Assembly (NCBI RefSeq): GCF_003053565.1
Contig: NZ_QAXS01000017.1
Span: 1-58,985 of the forward strand
Length of the DNA stretch: 58,985 bases
DNA from: Halanaerobium saccharolyticum
Lineage (GTDB): Bacteria; Bacillota; Halanaerobiia; Halanaerobiales; Halanaerobiaceae
Direction: 5' to 3'
The notes under the pieces are model-generated. The model did no database searches and had not been told where the DNA came from. It saw nothing but the letters and a program-made list of their open reading frames with translations. How positions within the stretch are numbered: position 1 is the stretch's first letter; the number at the start of each line of letters is the position of its first letter. Both the position numbers and the translations under genes were made by a program. Positions 1-9,525 of this stretch are shown here, one piece after another.

Positions 1-228
1 AAAGGATAAGGTAGTGACTGAATATTCTGTAGATAGTATATGTTCTCAATAACTTAAATTTGACAATGCTTAAATATTTTTATGCAATGCTAGTGAGTTT
101 TTGAATATCAAATTAAGGGAAAACCACCAACAGATAGTAATTTAGAGCCTATTGATACAGGAAAGAAAAAAATAAGTTATAATATTGATGAATTAATATT
201 TGATGATAATAAAAATCAACTGAAAAAA

Positions 229-552
229 ATGACAACAACTTATCAGGCTGAATCTCCATCAAAATCACCAGAAATTTCTCAGTTTGAACCAAATTATAGT
301 GATGGATTTAGCTTTACAGCAAATATTAAAAACTACTCAGCTGATTCTCTGGGTGTGATTTCTCTTGGAGATAAAAATTTATCAGATCCAAATAAAGTTT
401 TAGAAATCAATACTGATCAATTAAGTTTAAATACTAATTTAACTTTAGATGATCCTCATTTTGCTTCAATACTAGTTATTAACCATGATGAGTTAATTAA
501 TCAACAATCTGTACAAACTGGACTAACATCTATGTTAATTGCTGTTCCTTAA
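229..552 (+). CDS. Hypothetical protein, possibly the 3' remnant of a longer gene
   Basis: No family recognised. The product is Ser/Asn/Leu-rich with no hydrophobic segment and ends at the TAA just before a terminator. The same frame stays open upstream to position 97 (the stop is at 94-96) without an ATG, GTG or TTG in good position, and the ATG at 229 has no clear ribosome binding site. The visible ORF may therefore be the tail of a larger gene whose 5' part is frameshifted or absent. Low confidence that it is expressed as drawn. Confidence 0.35.
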   Translation: MTTTYQAESPSKSPEISQFEPNYSDGFSFTANIKNYSADSLGVISLGDKNLSDPNKVLEINTDQLSLNTNLTLDDPHFASILVINHDELINQQSVQTGLTSMLIAVP

Positions 553-580
553 AAAATCTTTAAAAACTAAAGACAAAAAG

Positions 581-617
581 AAAAGGTACCGGGAGCAAAC
601 TGCTCTCAGTACCTTTT
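581..617. terminator. Bidirectional intrinsic terminator
   Basis: A hairpin with arms AAAAGGTACCGGGAGCA and TGCTCTCAGTACCTTTTT around a 3-nt loop, with A-run and T-run on opposite sides. It can end both the 229-552 frame and the converging helicase gene on the minus strand. Confidence 0.85.
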
Positions 618-644
618 TGTTATTTATTCTATTTTTTTATAGTT

Positions 645-2237
645 TTACTTAGCTCTTGCAGCTTCAATGTTAACTTTAGTTCCTTTAATGTAGTTGTCCT
701 TCATGATCTGTAATACTTCATGACCTTTTTCTCTGGGAACTTCCACAAAAGTAAAGTTATCATAGATATCAATTGCTCCAATTAAACCACCGGGCATTCC
801 TGTTTCACCAGCAATAGCTCCTACAATGTGGCGGGGAGAAACTCTATCTTTTTTACCAATATTGATAAATAATCTAACCATTCCCGGCTCAGCTCCAGTA
901 TCACCAAAGCTCTGACCTGAATTTTCGGCCTGATTATCATCATTATCTTCTCTTTCCATTGACTTTTTCATTAAAGCAGCTGCAATTTCAAGGGCAGAAT
1001 ACTGCTCATCAACTAAGTCTTCAATTAACTCAATATATTTTCCTAAATCAGCAGAATCCATATAACTGCTCAGTTCATCATTAAACTGCTCAAATTGAGC
1101 TGCTTCAATATCAGACTGAGAAGGAATCTCTGATCTTTTAATTTTAGATTTTGTATATTTTTGAATATCTCTCAACTTATAGATATCCTTACCCACTACA
1201 AAACTGTGAGCTTCACCACTTTTTCCTGCTCTACCTGTACGACCAATTCTGTGTACATAATAGTCAGTATCCTGTGGTAGATCATAGTTAAATACTGCTT
1301 CTACATCATCTACATCAATCCCGCGCGCTGCTACATCTGTAGCTACCAGTACTTCGATAATTCCATTTCTGAATTTACCCATTACTCGATCACGCTGATT
1401 CTGGTTTAAACCACCGTGGATAGCATCAGATAAATAACCGCGAGCCTGCAGCTTAATATTCAGCTCGTCAACCATTTTTCTGGTGTTACAGAAAACAATA
1501 GCCAGTTCTGGACTGCTTAAGTCAAGGATTCTGGTTAAAGCTTTAAGTTTATCGTGTCTTCTAATCTCATAGTAGTACTGATCAATAGAAGGAACGGTTA
1601 ATTTTTCGTGAGCAACTCTTAAAAACTCTGAGTTTTTCTGATACTTTTTACTCAATCTTTTAATAGATTTGGGAATAGTAGCAGAAAAGAAGAGAGTCTG
1701 TCTGTCTTCTGGAATATCTCTTAACACAGTTTCAATATCATCAATAAAGCCCATATCGAGCATTACATCAGCTTCATCAAGGACAAAATAATCTATATTG
1801 TCAAGTTTCAATGTACCACGACGAATGTGATCCATTACTCTACCGGGAGTACCAATAACAATCTGTACACCTTTATTTAAAGCTTTGATCTGGCGTCCGA
1901 TTGACTGTCCACCATAAACCGGGAGAGTATAAATTCTTCTCTTATATTTTGCCAGTCTTTTTAATTCTTCTGATACCTGAATAGCAAGTTCTCTGGTTGG
2001 ACAGAGAATAATTGCCTGAGGATTTTTGTTCTCAGCATCCATTTCTTCTAAAAGAGGGATACCAAAGGCTGCTGTTTTACCGGTTCCTGTCTGGGCCTGA
2101 CCTACGATGTCTTTACCATTAAGTACAGCCGGAATAGCATTTGTCTGAATCGGGGTAGTTTCCTCAAAACCCATTTCTTCAACTGCCTTTAAAATCTCAT
2201 CTGATACGTTTAGTTCATTAAATTTAATCTTTTGCAA
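645..2237 (-). CDS. deaD: DEAD-box ATP-dependent RNA helicase with DbpA-type RNA-binding tail
   Basis: ATP-dependent RNA unwinding, probably in ribosome assembly and mRNA turnover or cold adaptation (family knowledge, CshA/DeaD/DbpA group). Visible in order: Q-motif with PIQT near residue 30, motif I AQTGTGKT, PTREL, TPGR, DEAD (VLDEADVML), SAT, and in domain 2 the HRIGRTGRAG motif. The last ~75 residues (GAIAGETG...FVEVP) look like the DbpA RNA-binding domain. An acidic Glu/Asp/Asn-rich linker precedes it. A GTG at 2249 is also possible (534 aa), but its SD-like AAGGAA abuts it; the TTG at 2237 sits 5 nt after GGAAG, so I prefer it. It is monocistronic, with a promoter and an attenuator-like hairpin upstream. 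Confidence 0.95.
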   Translation of the reverse strand: MQKIKFNELNVSDEILKAVEEMGFEETTPIQTNAIPAVLNGKDIVGQAQTGTGKTAAFGIPLLEEMDAENKNPQAIILCPTRELAIQVSEELKRLAKYKRRIYTLPVYGGQSIGRQIKALNKGVQIVIGTPGRVMDHIRRGTLKLDNIDYFVLDEADVMLDMGFIDDIETVLRDIPEDRQTLFFSATIPKSIKRLSKKYQKNSEFLRVAHEKLTVPSIDQYYYEIRRHDKLKALTRILDLSSPELAIVFCNTRKMVDELNIKLQARGYLSDAIHGGLNQNQRDRVMGKFRNGIIEVLVATDVAARGIDVDDVEAVFNYDLPQDTDYYVHRIGRTGRAGKSGEAHSFVVGKDIYKLRDIQKYTKSKIKRSEIPSQSDIEAAQFEQFNDELSSYMDSADLGKYIELIEDLVDEQYSALEIAAALMKKSMEREDNDDNQAENSGQSFGDTGAEPGMVRLFINIGKKDRVSPRHIVGAIAGETGMPGGLIGAIDIYDNFTFVEVPREKGHEVLQIMKDNYIKGTKVNIEAARAK

Positions 2238-2354
2238 ATTTACTTCCACTTCCTTTTTTAATTATATTCTTATACTAAATCTACCAACCACACAAATTTC
2301 TTAACAAATAATACTGCATCCGGTTGATAAATCTATACTTATATAAGTAGACGC

Positions 2355-2388
2355 TAAAAAACCCCGACTACATTTCATATAGTCAGGG
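2355..2388 (-). terminator. Intrinsic terminator inside the deaD leader (candidate attenuator)
   Basis: Read on the minus strand this is CCCTGACTA, an 8-9 nt loop, TAGTCGGGG and then TTTTTT. No minus-strand gene lies upstream that it could terminate; it sits between the minus-strand promoter at 2448-2476 and the helicase start, so it would act within the helicase mRNA leader. Confidence 0.6.
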
Positions 2389-2447
2389 CTTAGTTGCTAT
2401 ATTATCTATTAAGTTATAAAACACTAATTTTTTTAGTCAGCTCTTTT

Positions 2448-2476
2448 AGTATATCCCAGCCTGGAGCTAAAGTCAA
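2448..2476 (-). promoter_or_regulatory. Sigma-A-type promoter for the deaD transcript
   Basis: On the minus strand TTGACT (2476-2471) and TATACT (2453-2448) are separated by exactly 17 nt. Start of transcription would be near 2440, giving a leader of about 200 nt before the helicase start. Confidence 0.65.
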
Positions 2477-2480
2477 ATCT

Positions 2481-2524
2481 TTTTAAACCAGGTCCAAAAC
2501 GCCCGATTTGGACCTGGTTTAAAA
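2481..2524. repeat. 18-bp perfect inverted repeat next to the deaD promoter
   Basis: Arms TTTTAAACCAGGTCCAAA (2481-2498) and its exact complement (2507-2524) flank an 8-nt loop. It lies immediately upstream of the minus-strand -35 box and upstream of the plus-strand esterase gene, so it could be an operator or a transcript-end hairpin; there is no clean U-run. A near copy of one arm (TTTTTAACCAGGTCCAA) is found at 15342-15358, next to the XerD-like gene start. Confidence 0.55.
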
Positions 2525-2620
2525 GAAATGATTCACATATTAATTAAATTTTTAAGCAGGAATATTTAAAGTTTAGAATAATTATAATAATAAATAAAAG
2601 AACCGAATAGGAGGATTTTT

Positions 2621-3418
2621 ATGGCACTTTTAGAATTAAATTTATTTAGTGATAGTATAGGTATGGCTTCTCCAGTTAATATTATTTTACCTGAGACATA
2701 CAAAAAAGTAGGTAAATCTGAAAGAGATGTTATCCGAGAATTTGAAGATGAATATCCAGTTTTATATCTGCTCCATGGTTTATCTGATGATCACAGCTCC
2801 TGGATGCGGCGGAGTTCAATAGAAAGATATGCAGAAGATGCTGGACTGGCTGTGATTATGCCCAATGTTCACCGCAGCTTTTATACTGATATGGCAGAGG
2901 GGCAGAATTATTTTACTTACCTCAGTCAGGAGCTGCCGCAGAAATTGGAAAAGATACTGCCGCTCAGTAATAAAAGAGAAGATACATTTGTCGCCGGACT
3001 TTCAATGGGAGGCTATGGTGCTTTTAAACTCGCCTTAAATCAGCCGGAGCGTTTTGCCGCTGCTGCCAGTTTATCAGGCGCTGTAAATATGGCCGAACAT
3101 GTTACAAATAAAAATGAAGCAGGAGAACTTTATGAGGAATTTAAATGGATTTTTGGAGATTTAGAGAAAGTAAAGAATTCAAATAATGATTTATTTTATC
3201 TGCTCAAAAGGTTAAAAGGACGCCAGGCTGAAATTCCAAAATTATATCAGTGCTGTGGGACTGAAGACTTTTTATATCAGGATAATCAAAAATTTAAAAA
3301 ATTCTGCAGCAAAAATAATATTAAATTAAAATATGAAGAAGAAAAGGCTGCCCATGAGTGGTGGTACTGGGATAAGAAAATTCAGACTGTAATTGACTGG
3401 CTGCCGCTTAAAAAATAA
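2621..3418 (+). CDS. Alpha/beta-hydrolase esterase family protein (tributyrin esterase / S-formylglutathione hydrolase-like)
   Basis: Putative esterase of the PF00756 type acting on short acyl esters; the true substrate is unknown. Seen: oxyanion region LLHGLSDDHSSW (around residues 50-60), nucleophile elbow GLSMGGYG near residue 127, and a C-terminal catalytic His in AAHEWWYW near residue 247; an acidic residue lies in GTEDFLYQDN. Length (265 aa) fits the family. There is no signal peptide, so it is likely cytoplasmic. The start is set by AGGAGG 5-6 nt before the ATG. It stands alone between a leader hairpin on the left and the betaine operon on the right. Confidence 0.85.
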   Translation: MALLELNLFSDSIGMASPVNIILPETYKKVGKSERDVIREFEDEYPVLYLLHGLSDDHSSWMRRSSIERYAEDAGLAVIMPNVHRSFYTDMAEGQNYFTYLSQELPQKLEKILPLSNKREDTFVAGLSMGGYGAFKLALNQPERFAAAASLSGAVNMAEHVTNKNEAGELYEEFKWIFGDLEKVKNSNNDLFYLLKRLKGRQAEIPKLYQCCGTEDFLYQDNQKFKKFCSKNNIKLKYEEEKAAHEWWYWDKKIQTVIDWLPLKK

Positions 3419-3504
3419 ACTGCTTATGGACTGCTGTAGTCTGGATGAGTTAAACAGTTAAATATATTATAAATTTAATGACAATTTTTAATTTAGCTAT
3501 CGGT

Positions 3505-3533
3505 TTGACAGACTACAGCGAGTTTGTTATTCT
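3505..3533 (+). promoter_or_regulatory. Sigma-A-type promoter of the betaine ABC operon
   Basis: TTGACA (3505-3510), 17-nt spacer, TATTCT (3528-3533). The predicted transcript begins near 3540 and therefore carries a ~185-nt leader before the ATPase gene. Confidence 0.7.
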
Positions 3534-3545
3534 TGTTAAGGAGTT

Positions 3546-3675
3546 AAGCAAGCGGGTTGATTTTATCCCGCGTTATTATCAGAGTCATTTGCTTGCTGAT
3601 AATAATTAAATGAACGATAATTTTAATCATAAGGTTTAGAATTTGTTCTGTGAGAACATTTTCTAAACCTTTTTT
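3546..3675 (+). promoter_or_regulatory. Structured leader ending in an intrinsic terminator, upstream of the betaine ABC operon
   Basis: AGCAAGC near 3546 can pair with GCTTGCT near 3590, enclosing a small GCGGG/CCCGC hairpin. It is followed at 3631-3675 by a strong terminator (AAGGTTTAGAA...TTCTAAACC and a run of six T) that ends ~48 nt before the first gene. With the promoter at 3505-3533 upstream, this terminator can only act inside the operon leader, as attenuators and riboswitches do. I do not recognise the aptamer; it lacks the ydaO (c-di-AMP) consensus as far as I can judge. Confidence 0.55.
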
Positions 3676-3723
3676 AATGCCAGTAAATTTTCTGGCAAAA
3701 ACCCAAATAAAGAGGTGAAAATA

Positions 3724-4902
3724 TTGAAAATAAAAGCGGAAAATCTTTATAAAGTTTTTGACGGTAAAGGCCAAAAAGAAATTGAAATGCTGAAAAATGG
3801 AAAAAGTAAAGATGATATTTTAGAAAAAACAGGTGCTACCGTCGGAATTAATAACGCCAGTTTTGAAGTAGAAGAAGGCGAGATATTTGTAATCATGGGT
3901 CTTTCTGGTAGTGGTAAATCAACTCTGCTTAGAACTTTAAACAGACTGGTTGAGCCAACAGCCGGCAGTGTAGAGATCGATGGAACCAATATTATGGAGC
4001 TGAATAAAAACGAGCTGCGTGAGTTTAGAAAAGAAAAGTTTGGAATGGTTTTTCAAAATTTTGCCCTCTTTCCCTACCGAACAGTTTTAGAAAATGCTGA
4101 ATTCGGTTTAGAAATTCAGGGAATGGACAAAGAACAGAGAAGAGAAAAAGCGATGACCGCTCTCAAGCAGGTTGGACTGGAAGGCTATGAGGACCAGAAG
4201 CCTGATCAGCTCAGTGGTGGAATGCAGCAGCGAGTTGGTCTTGCCAGAGCACTGGCTGTAGATACAGATATTCTGCTGATGGATGAGCCATTTAGTGCCC
4301 TTGACCCACTGATCAAAAAAGATATGCAGGATAAGCTTTTAGACTTATATGAACATATAGATAAAACCATTGTCTTTATTACTCATGACCTGGATGAGGC
4401 ACTAAAACTTGGTGATAGAATTGCAATCATGAAAGATGGAGAAATTGTTCAGGTAGGTAATCACGAAGAAATTCTGACAAACGCTGAAAATGATTATGTA
4501 GCTGAATTTGTTCAGGATGTTAACCGTTCTCGTGTTTTAACTGCTGAAGATATTATGGATAAACCGAGAGCTGTCCTCTATAAACAGGATGGTTTAAGGA
4601 CTGCACTCCATAAAATGAGGCATAATGAGCTGGGCAGCATTTTTGTACTCGGTGAAAATAGAAAATACAGAGGAATTGTTACCATCGAAGATGTTGTTGA
4701 ATCCTTGAATAAAGACAAGGAAAATTTAGATGAAATTATTAAAGAGGTTCCAATTGCTGAGCCAGAAGAAAGTGTCAACGATTTATTCTCAAAAATTGCA
4801 GATATAGATACACCTCTGCCTGTGCTTGATGAAAATGATAAATTAAAGGGAATAATTGTTAAAACAAATGTGGTAGCAAATCTGGCATCAGAAAAAGTTT
4901 AA
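3724..4902 (+). CDS. Glycine betaine/proline ABC transporter ATP-binding protein with C-terminal CBS domains
   Basis: Energises uptake of compatible solutes (OpuAA/ProV/GbuA family). Seen: Walker A GLSGSGKST near residue 58, Q-loop in MVFQNFALFP, signature LSGGMQQRVGLARAL near 163, Walker B ILLMDEPFSALDP near 185 and switch His in FITHD. Residues ~270-392 form a tandem CBS module (TAEDIMDKPRAVLYKQDGL...), which in this family senses ionic strength or binds c-di-AMP/adenine nucleotides. The start is the TTG at 3724, placed 6-7 nt after AGAGGTG; the GTG at 3715 is part of that binding site. First gene of a three-gene operon with the binding protein and permease. Confidence 0.95.
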   Translation: MKIKAENLYKVFDGKGQKEIEMLKNGKSKDDILEKTGATVGINNASFEVEEGEIFVIMGLSGSGKSTLLRTLNRLVEPTAGSVEIDGTNIMELNKNELREFRKEKFGMVFQNFALFPYRTVLENAEFGLEIQGMDKEQRREKAMTALKQVGLEGYEDQKPDQLSGGMQQRVGLARALAVDTDILLMDEPFSALDPLIKKDMQDKLLDLYEHIDKTIVFITHDLDEALKLGDRIAIMKDGEIVQVGNHEEILTNAENDYVAEFVQDVNRSRVLTAEDIMDKPRAVLYKQDGLRTALHKMRHNELGSIFVLGENRKYRGIVTIEDVVESLNKDKENLDEIIKEVPIAEPEESVNDLFSKIADIDTPLPVLDENDKLKGIIVKTNVVANLASEKV

Positions 4903-4992
4903 ACTTTAATTTAGCTTAATTTTAAACTTTTATATAAATTTGCTAATTCAGTTTAGGTTAAATTAATTAATAATATCTCTGGAGGGATATAA

Positions 4993-5931
4993 ATGTATAA
5001 GACAAAATTAATTTCAACTTTATTAATCGTTCTACTAGGATTTGGACTATTCGCTGCAGTACCACAGGCTCAGGCAGCAGAAGATACAGTTAGATTTGGT
5101 TATGTTCAGTGGCCTGGAGTTACAGTTAAAACTCATGTTGCTGCTAAAATTGCTCAGTATTTAGGCTATGAAACTGAAATGACAGCAGCTCCAGAATCAG
5201 TTATCTTTAAAAGTTTAGAAAACAAAGATCTGGATGTATTCTTAGGTAACTGGCTGCCGACAATGGAAAAAACTTATGCCGAGTATGAGAAAAAAGGTGT
5301 AGTTCATAATGTTAGAGTTAATTTAGAAGATGTAGTATATAGAACAGCTGTACCTGAATATGTTTATGAAGCAGGAGTAAAATCACTGGCAGACCTGCAG
5401 GAAAATGCCGATAAATTTGGCAGTAAGATTTATGGTCTTGAACCCGGTAATGCAGGAAATATTGTTATTCAGGATGCGATTAAGAACAATAACTATAACT
5501 TAAAAGATTGGACTTTACAGTCCAGCTCTACAGCAGGAATGCTTTCTGCAGTTCAGAGAGCTGTTAATAACGAAGAGTGGATTGCTTTCAATGGCTGGAA
5601 ACCTCACTATATGAACTTAATGTTTGACCTTAAATATCTTGAAGACCCTGAAGGAATCTGGGGAGAAGAAGACAGTGTTTATACTGTAGCCAGAGAAGGA
5701 TATCAGGATGAAAACACTAATTTCTATAAATTCTTGGAACAGTTTACTGTTACTGCTCCAATTCAGAATGTCTGGATTGACGAATATCAAAATAAAGAAC
5801 GTGATCCCGAAGTAGTTGCAGAAGAATGGATTGCTAATAATATAGATATTGTTAATCAGTGGGTATTCGGAATGGATAGTGTTGATGGTAGAATGGCCAG
5901 AAAAGTAATAGTAGAAAAAGTAAGTAATTAA
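4993..5931 (+). CDS. Glycine betaine ABC transporter substrate-binding protein (ProX/OpuAC type)
   Basis: Captures betaine-type osmolytes for the adjacent ATPase and permease. It opens with a Sec signal peptide (charged start, hydrophobic stretch, cleavage expected after AQAA/AED) and no lipobox cysteine, so it is a free periplasmic-type protein as in Gram-negative ProX and in diderm Firmicutes rather than a lipoprotein. The OpuAC fold is indicated by VQWPGVTVKTHV, the LGNWLPTM segment, GLEPGN and FNGWKPHYM; the tryptophans in these segments are the usual betaine cage candidates (inference). GGAGGGATATAA-ATG gives the start. Length 312 aa is typical. Confidence 0.93.
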   Translation: MYKTKLISTLLIVLLGFGLFAAVPQAQAAEDTVRFGYVQWPGVTVKTHVAAKIAQYLGYETEMTAAPESVIFKSLENKDLDVFLGNWLPTMEKTYAEYEKKGVVHNVRVNLEDVVYRTAVPEYVYEAGVKSLADLQENADKFGSKIYGLEPGNAGNIVIQDAIKNNNYNLKDWTLQSSSTAGMLSAVQRAVNNEEWIAFNGWKPHYMNLMFDLKYLEDPEGIWGEEDSVYTVAREGYQDENTNFYKFLEQFTVTAPIQNVWIDEYQNKERDPEVVAEEWIANNIDIVNQWVFGMDSVDGRMARKVIVEKVSN

Positions 5932-5990
5932 ACTCTTAGCTAATATAACTGAGAAAATAAATAATTTCGATTAAATAGATTTAATAAAAG

Positions 5991-6017
5991 CTGGTGGTAT
6001 CATTTTGATGCCGCCAG
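5991..6017 (+). other. Intercistronic hairpin between betaine-binding protein and permease genes
   Basis: CTGGTGGTATCA and TGATGCCGCCAG pair across a 3-nt loop with two G-U pairs. No U-run follows, so it is more likely an mRNA stability or processing element that would keep binding protein above permease levels than a terminator (inference). Confidence 0.5.
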
Positions 6018-6033
6018 TTAAAATTAAATAAGG

Positions 6034-6882
6034 ATGGTGATCATTATTAACAGTATTACTGAATTTTTAACTACAAAAATCCCTCTCGGAAACTGGATAG
6101 AAAATTTGGTTAATTTTTTAATAATTAATTTTAGTGGCCCTTTAAATGGTTTTTCTTCAATTATAGAATCAATTGTTGGTACGGCAGAAATGATTTTAGC
6201 TTACCCACACCCTTTAGTTTTAATTGCAATCTTTGCTGCCGCAGCCTGGAAGCTTAAAGGAAAGAGGATGGCAGTCTTTGTTGCACTTGGACTGGGACTT
6301 GTATTAAATATTGAAATGTGGGATCCCTTAATTGTTACTCTAGCTTCAATTATTACTTCAGTCTTAGTGGCACTTGTAATTGGTATTCCAATTGGTATTT
6401 TAAAGGCTCATAACAGAATTGTCGACTTAATAACTCGACCAATTTTAGACTTTATGCAGACAATTCCACCCTTTGTTTATTTAATTCCAGCCCTGATGTT
6501 CTTCGGCCTGGGAAATGTTTCGGGAGTAATTGCAACAGTTGTTTTTGCGATTGCACCTCCAATAAGATTAACTTACTTAGGAATTAAACAGGTGGACGAA
6601 GAGCTAGAAGAGGCAGGTCATGCCTTTGGTGCCAACTGGTGGCAGATTTTATTCAAAATTGAACTGCCGGGGGCGATGCCTTCAATTATGATGGGAATCA
6701 ATCAGTGTATTATGCTTTCACTTTCCATGGTAGTTATTGCAGCCATGATTGGTGCAGGTGGACTTGGTAAACCTGTCTTAAGATCTTTAAATACAGTAGA
6801 TATCGGCTTAGGTTTTGAAGCTGGTCTTGGTGTAGTAATCATAGCTATGGTACTGGATAGAATGTTTGGTAGAGATTCATAA
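6034..6882 (+). CDS. Glycine betaine/proline ABC transporter permease (ProW/OpuAB type)
   Basis: Membrane channel of the betaine importer. About six to seven hydrophobic segments; the cytoplasmic coupling (EAA) loop is visible as EEAGHAFGANWWQILFKIELPGAMP, cited here only by its ends near residues 190-213, and the family segment SMVVIAAMIGAGGLG follows. Start uncertain: the ATG at 6034 lies inside AGGATGGTGATC, which itself resembles a near-perfect Shine-Dalgarno with one inserted base, so translation may begin a few codons later, possibly at an ATT (6046). Last gene of the operon; a terminator follows at 6952. Confidence 0.93.
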   Translation: MVIIINSITEFLTTKIPLGNWIENLVNFLIINFSGPLNGFSSIIESIVGTAEMILAYPHPLVLIAIFAAAAWKLKGKRMAVFVALGLGLVLNIEMWDPLIVTLASIITSVLVALVIGIPIGILKAHNRIVDLITRPILDFMQTIPPFVYLIPALMFFGLGNVSGVIATVVFAIAPPIRLTYLGIKQVDEELEEAGHAFGANWWQILFKIELPGAMPSIMMGINQCIMLSLSMVVIAAMIGAGGLGKPVLRSLNTVDIGLGFEAGLGVVIIAMVLDRMFGRDS

Positions 6883-6951
6883 TCAAGCTGAAATTAAGTT
6901 AAAAGCAGATTTAAAAGCAAATCATTAAAATCATAAATTATTTCAGATAAA

Positions 6952-6991
6952 AAAATCCCGCTCAGCATTAATTTGCCGGGCGGGATTTTAG
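6952..6991. terminator. Bidirectional intrinsic terminator
   Basis: AAAATCCCGC pairs with GCGGGATTTT around a ~20-nt loop, with an A-run on the left and T-rich sequence on the right. It separates the betaine operon from the converging gdhA gene. Confidence 0.8.
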
Positions 6992-7031
6992 TATTTTAAT
7001 TTATTTGATTTTCATAATCGAAAACTATGAT

Positions 7032-8384
<1,353 letters not shown>

Positions 8385-8502
8385 TCAAAAATTTTTTATC
8401 ATTAAACTATCACAAATTAATCTTAATATAAATTTCACTTAAAATCAATTAAAACAGCCAAAGTTTTGAGTGTATACAAGGATACTTCTTTAGCGCTTTA
8501 AC

Positions 8503-8531
8503 TTGACAGTCGAGCTTTAGATTAATATAAT
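8503..8531 (+). promoter_or_regulatory. Consensus sigma-A-type promoter
   Basis: TTGACA, 17-nt spacer, TATAAT: a perfect consensus, 40 nt upstream of the small membrane protein gene at 8571. Confidence 0.8.
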
Positions 8532-8570
8532 CAACGAGTAAGAGCAATATATTACCTGGGAGGATAAAAT

Positions 8571-9065
8571 TTGAAAACAAGAGAACTCACCCATACAGCA
8601 ATCAGTTTATCATTAATTACTATTTCTTTTATTCTTTTTAAAGGATCGACCAATGTCTTTAATGCAGTCACTATTCCTACAATTCTATATTTAAATTATT
8701 CCAAATTCAGTCTCAGAGAATATTCTACTTTAGTTCTACTTAGCTTTATTATGGCCCTGCTTTTCTTTTTTCAGCAGCTATTTTTTATTTTTTTCTACGC
8801 TGTAATGGCAGTTTTAATCAAAAGAATTTTAAGGCAAAACTACAGTAAATTCTTTAGTTTTTTAATTTTAGCTGTCGGCTTTGGAGGCGGTTTTTATCTT
8901 ACTTTAACTCTAACCGATACAATTTTAGGAACGGCGCTGAGAAATGTGCTGGCTTCAGTGGCTGCAGGCAATTCAATATTATTAATACTACTTTACAGTT
9001 TTACTTCTAGCTTTGTTGCTGCTGCCCTTATTTTGATTATCCCGGAAATAGATAAGAGGCTTTAA
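8571..9065 (+). CDS. Small integral membrane protein, function unknown
   Basis: Not recognised. 164 aa, almost entirely hydrophobic with about five membrane segments, and short basic loops (KRILRQNYSK). It is likely expressed well: a consensus promoter lies upstream and GGAGG precedes the TTG start at 8571 by 7-8 nt. Some bacterial DUF2232/YybS-like and transporter S-component proteins look similar in composition, but I see no motif that would decide. The neighbouring lysine riboswitch transcript starts after it, so it is not part of that operon. Confidence 0.7.
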   Translation: MKTRELTHTAISLSLITISFILFKGSTNVFNAVTIPTILYLNYSKFSLREYSTLVLLSFIMALLFFFQQLFFIFFYAVMAVLIKRILRQNYSKFFSFLILAVGFGGGFYLTLTLTDTILGTALRNVLASVAAGNSILLILLYSFTSSFVAAALILIIPEIDKRL

Positions 9066-9116
9066 AGGTTAATAGCTGAAGCTGAAAATTTAGTGAGAAA
9101 AATTATCAGTTATTTC

Positions 9117-9145
9117 TTGACAACTTTTCTTCAATTATATATACT
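9117..9145 (+). promoter_or_regulatory. Promoter of the lysine biosynthesis cluster
   Basis: TTGACA, 17-nt spacer, TATACT. It lies ~55 nt upstream of the lysine riboswitch aptamer. Confidence 0.75.
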
Positions 9146-9200
9146 TAAACAAAGCTAAAAGATAATAAATTTCAATAGGAAAATGCCTCATCACTTCTGG

Positions 9201-9384
9201 TGAGGTAGAGGCGCAAATTTTGATCAGTATTCTGCCTGCTGAAGCTTAAACCGCTGCTGCAGAAGAAAGGCTAATTTGCCGAAGTTTTCAGTCAGGGTTT
9301 AATGGCTGTCTGCTGGGTCTGTATAAAAAATATGCAGAACTGTCATTAAAAGTTTATCCAGACTTTTAATGTTGAGCTATCTCA
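9201..9384 (+). ncRNA. Lysine riboswitch (L-box) aptamer
   Basis: Conserved L-box pieces occur in order: GAGGTAGAGGCGC at the 5' side, AGTAT, GCCGAAG in the middle, CTGCTGGGTCTG, and GAGCTATCTCA at the 3' side. TGAGGTAG (9201-9208) pairs with CTATCTCA (9377-9384) to close P1. It is followed by a terminator at 9421 and then lysA, so lysine binding should stop transcription (OFF switch). GTTGAGCT (9371-9378) could pair with AACTCAGC of the terminator as an antiterminator. Confidence 0.92.
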
Positions 9385-9420
9385 AAAGATGGAAGAGGTG
9401 ATTTCTCTGAATTAGTATTT

Positions 9421-9446
9421 AACTCAGCGATTTCGCTGAGTTTTTG
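9421..9446 (+). terminator. Intrinsic terminator, expression platform of the lysine riboswitch
   Basis: AACTCAGCG, a 4-nt loop, CGCTGAGTT and then TTTTG. It lies between the L-box aptamer and the lysA start. Confidence 0.88.
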
Positions 9447-9525
9447 TTATCTATAGATATTTTTCTTTTGCCAGCAAATTGTGATAAAATAATTTTAGAC
9501 AATAATTTAAAAATGGAGTAGATTT

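Noticed and set aside
3546-3675. ydaO (c-di-AMP) or glycine riboswitch before the betaine operon
   Set aside because: The conserved sequence blocks of these classes are not visible; only a generic leader with terminator can be supported.
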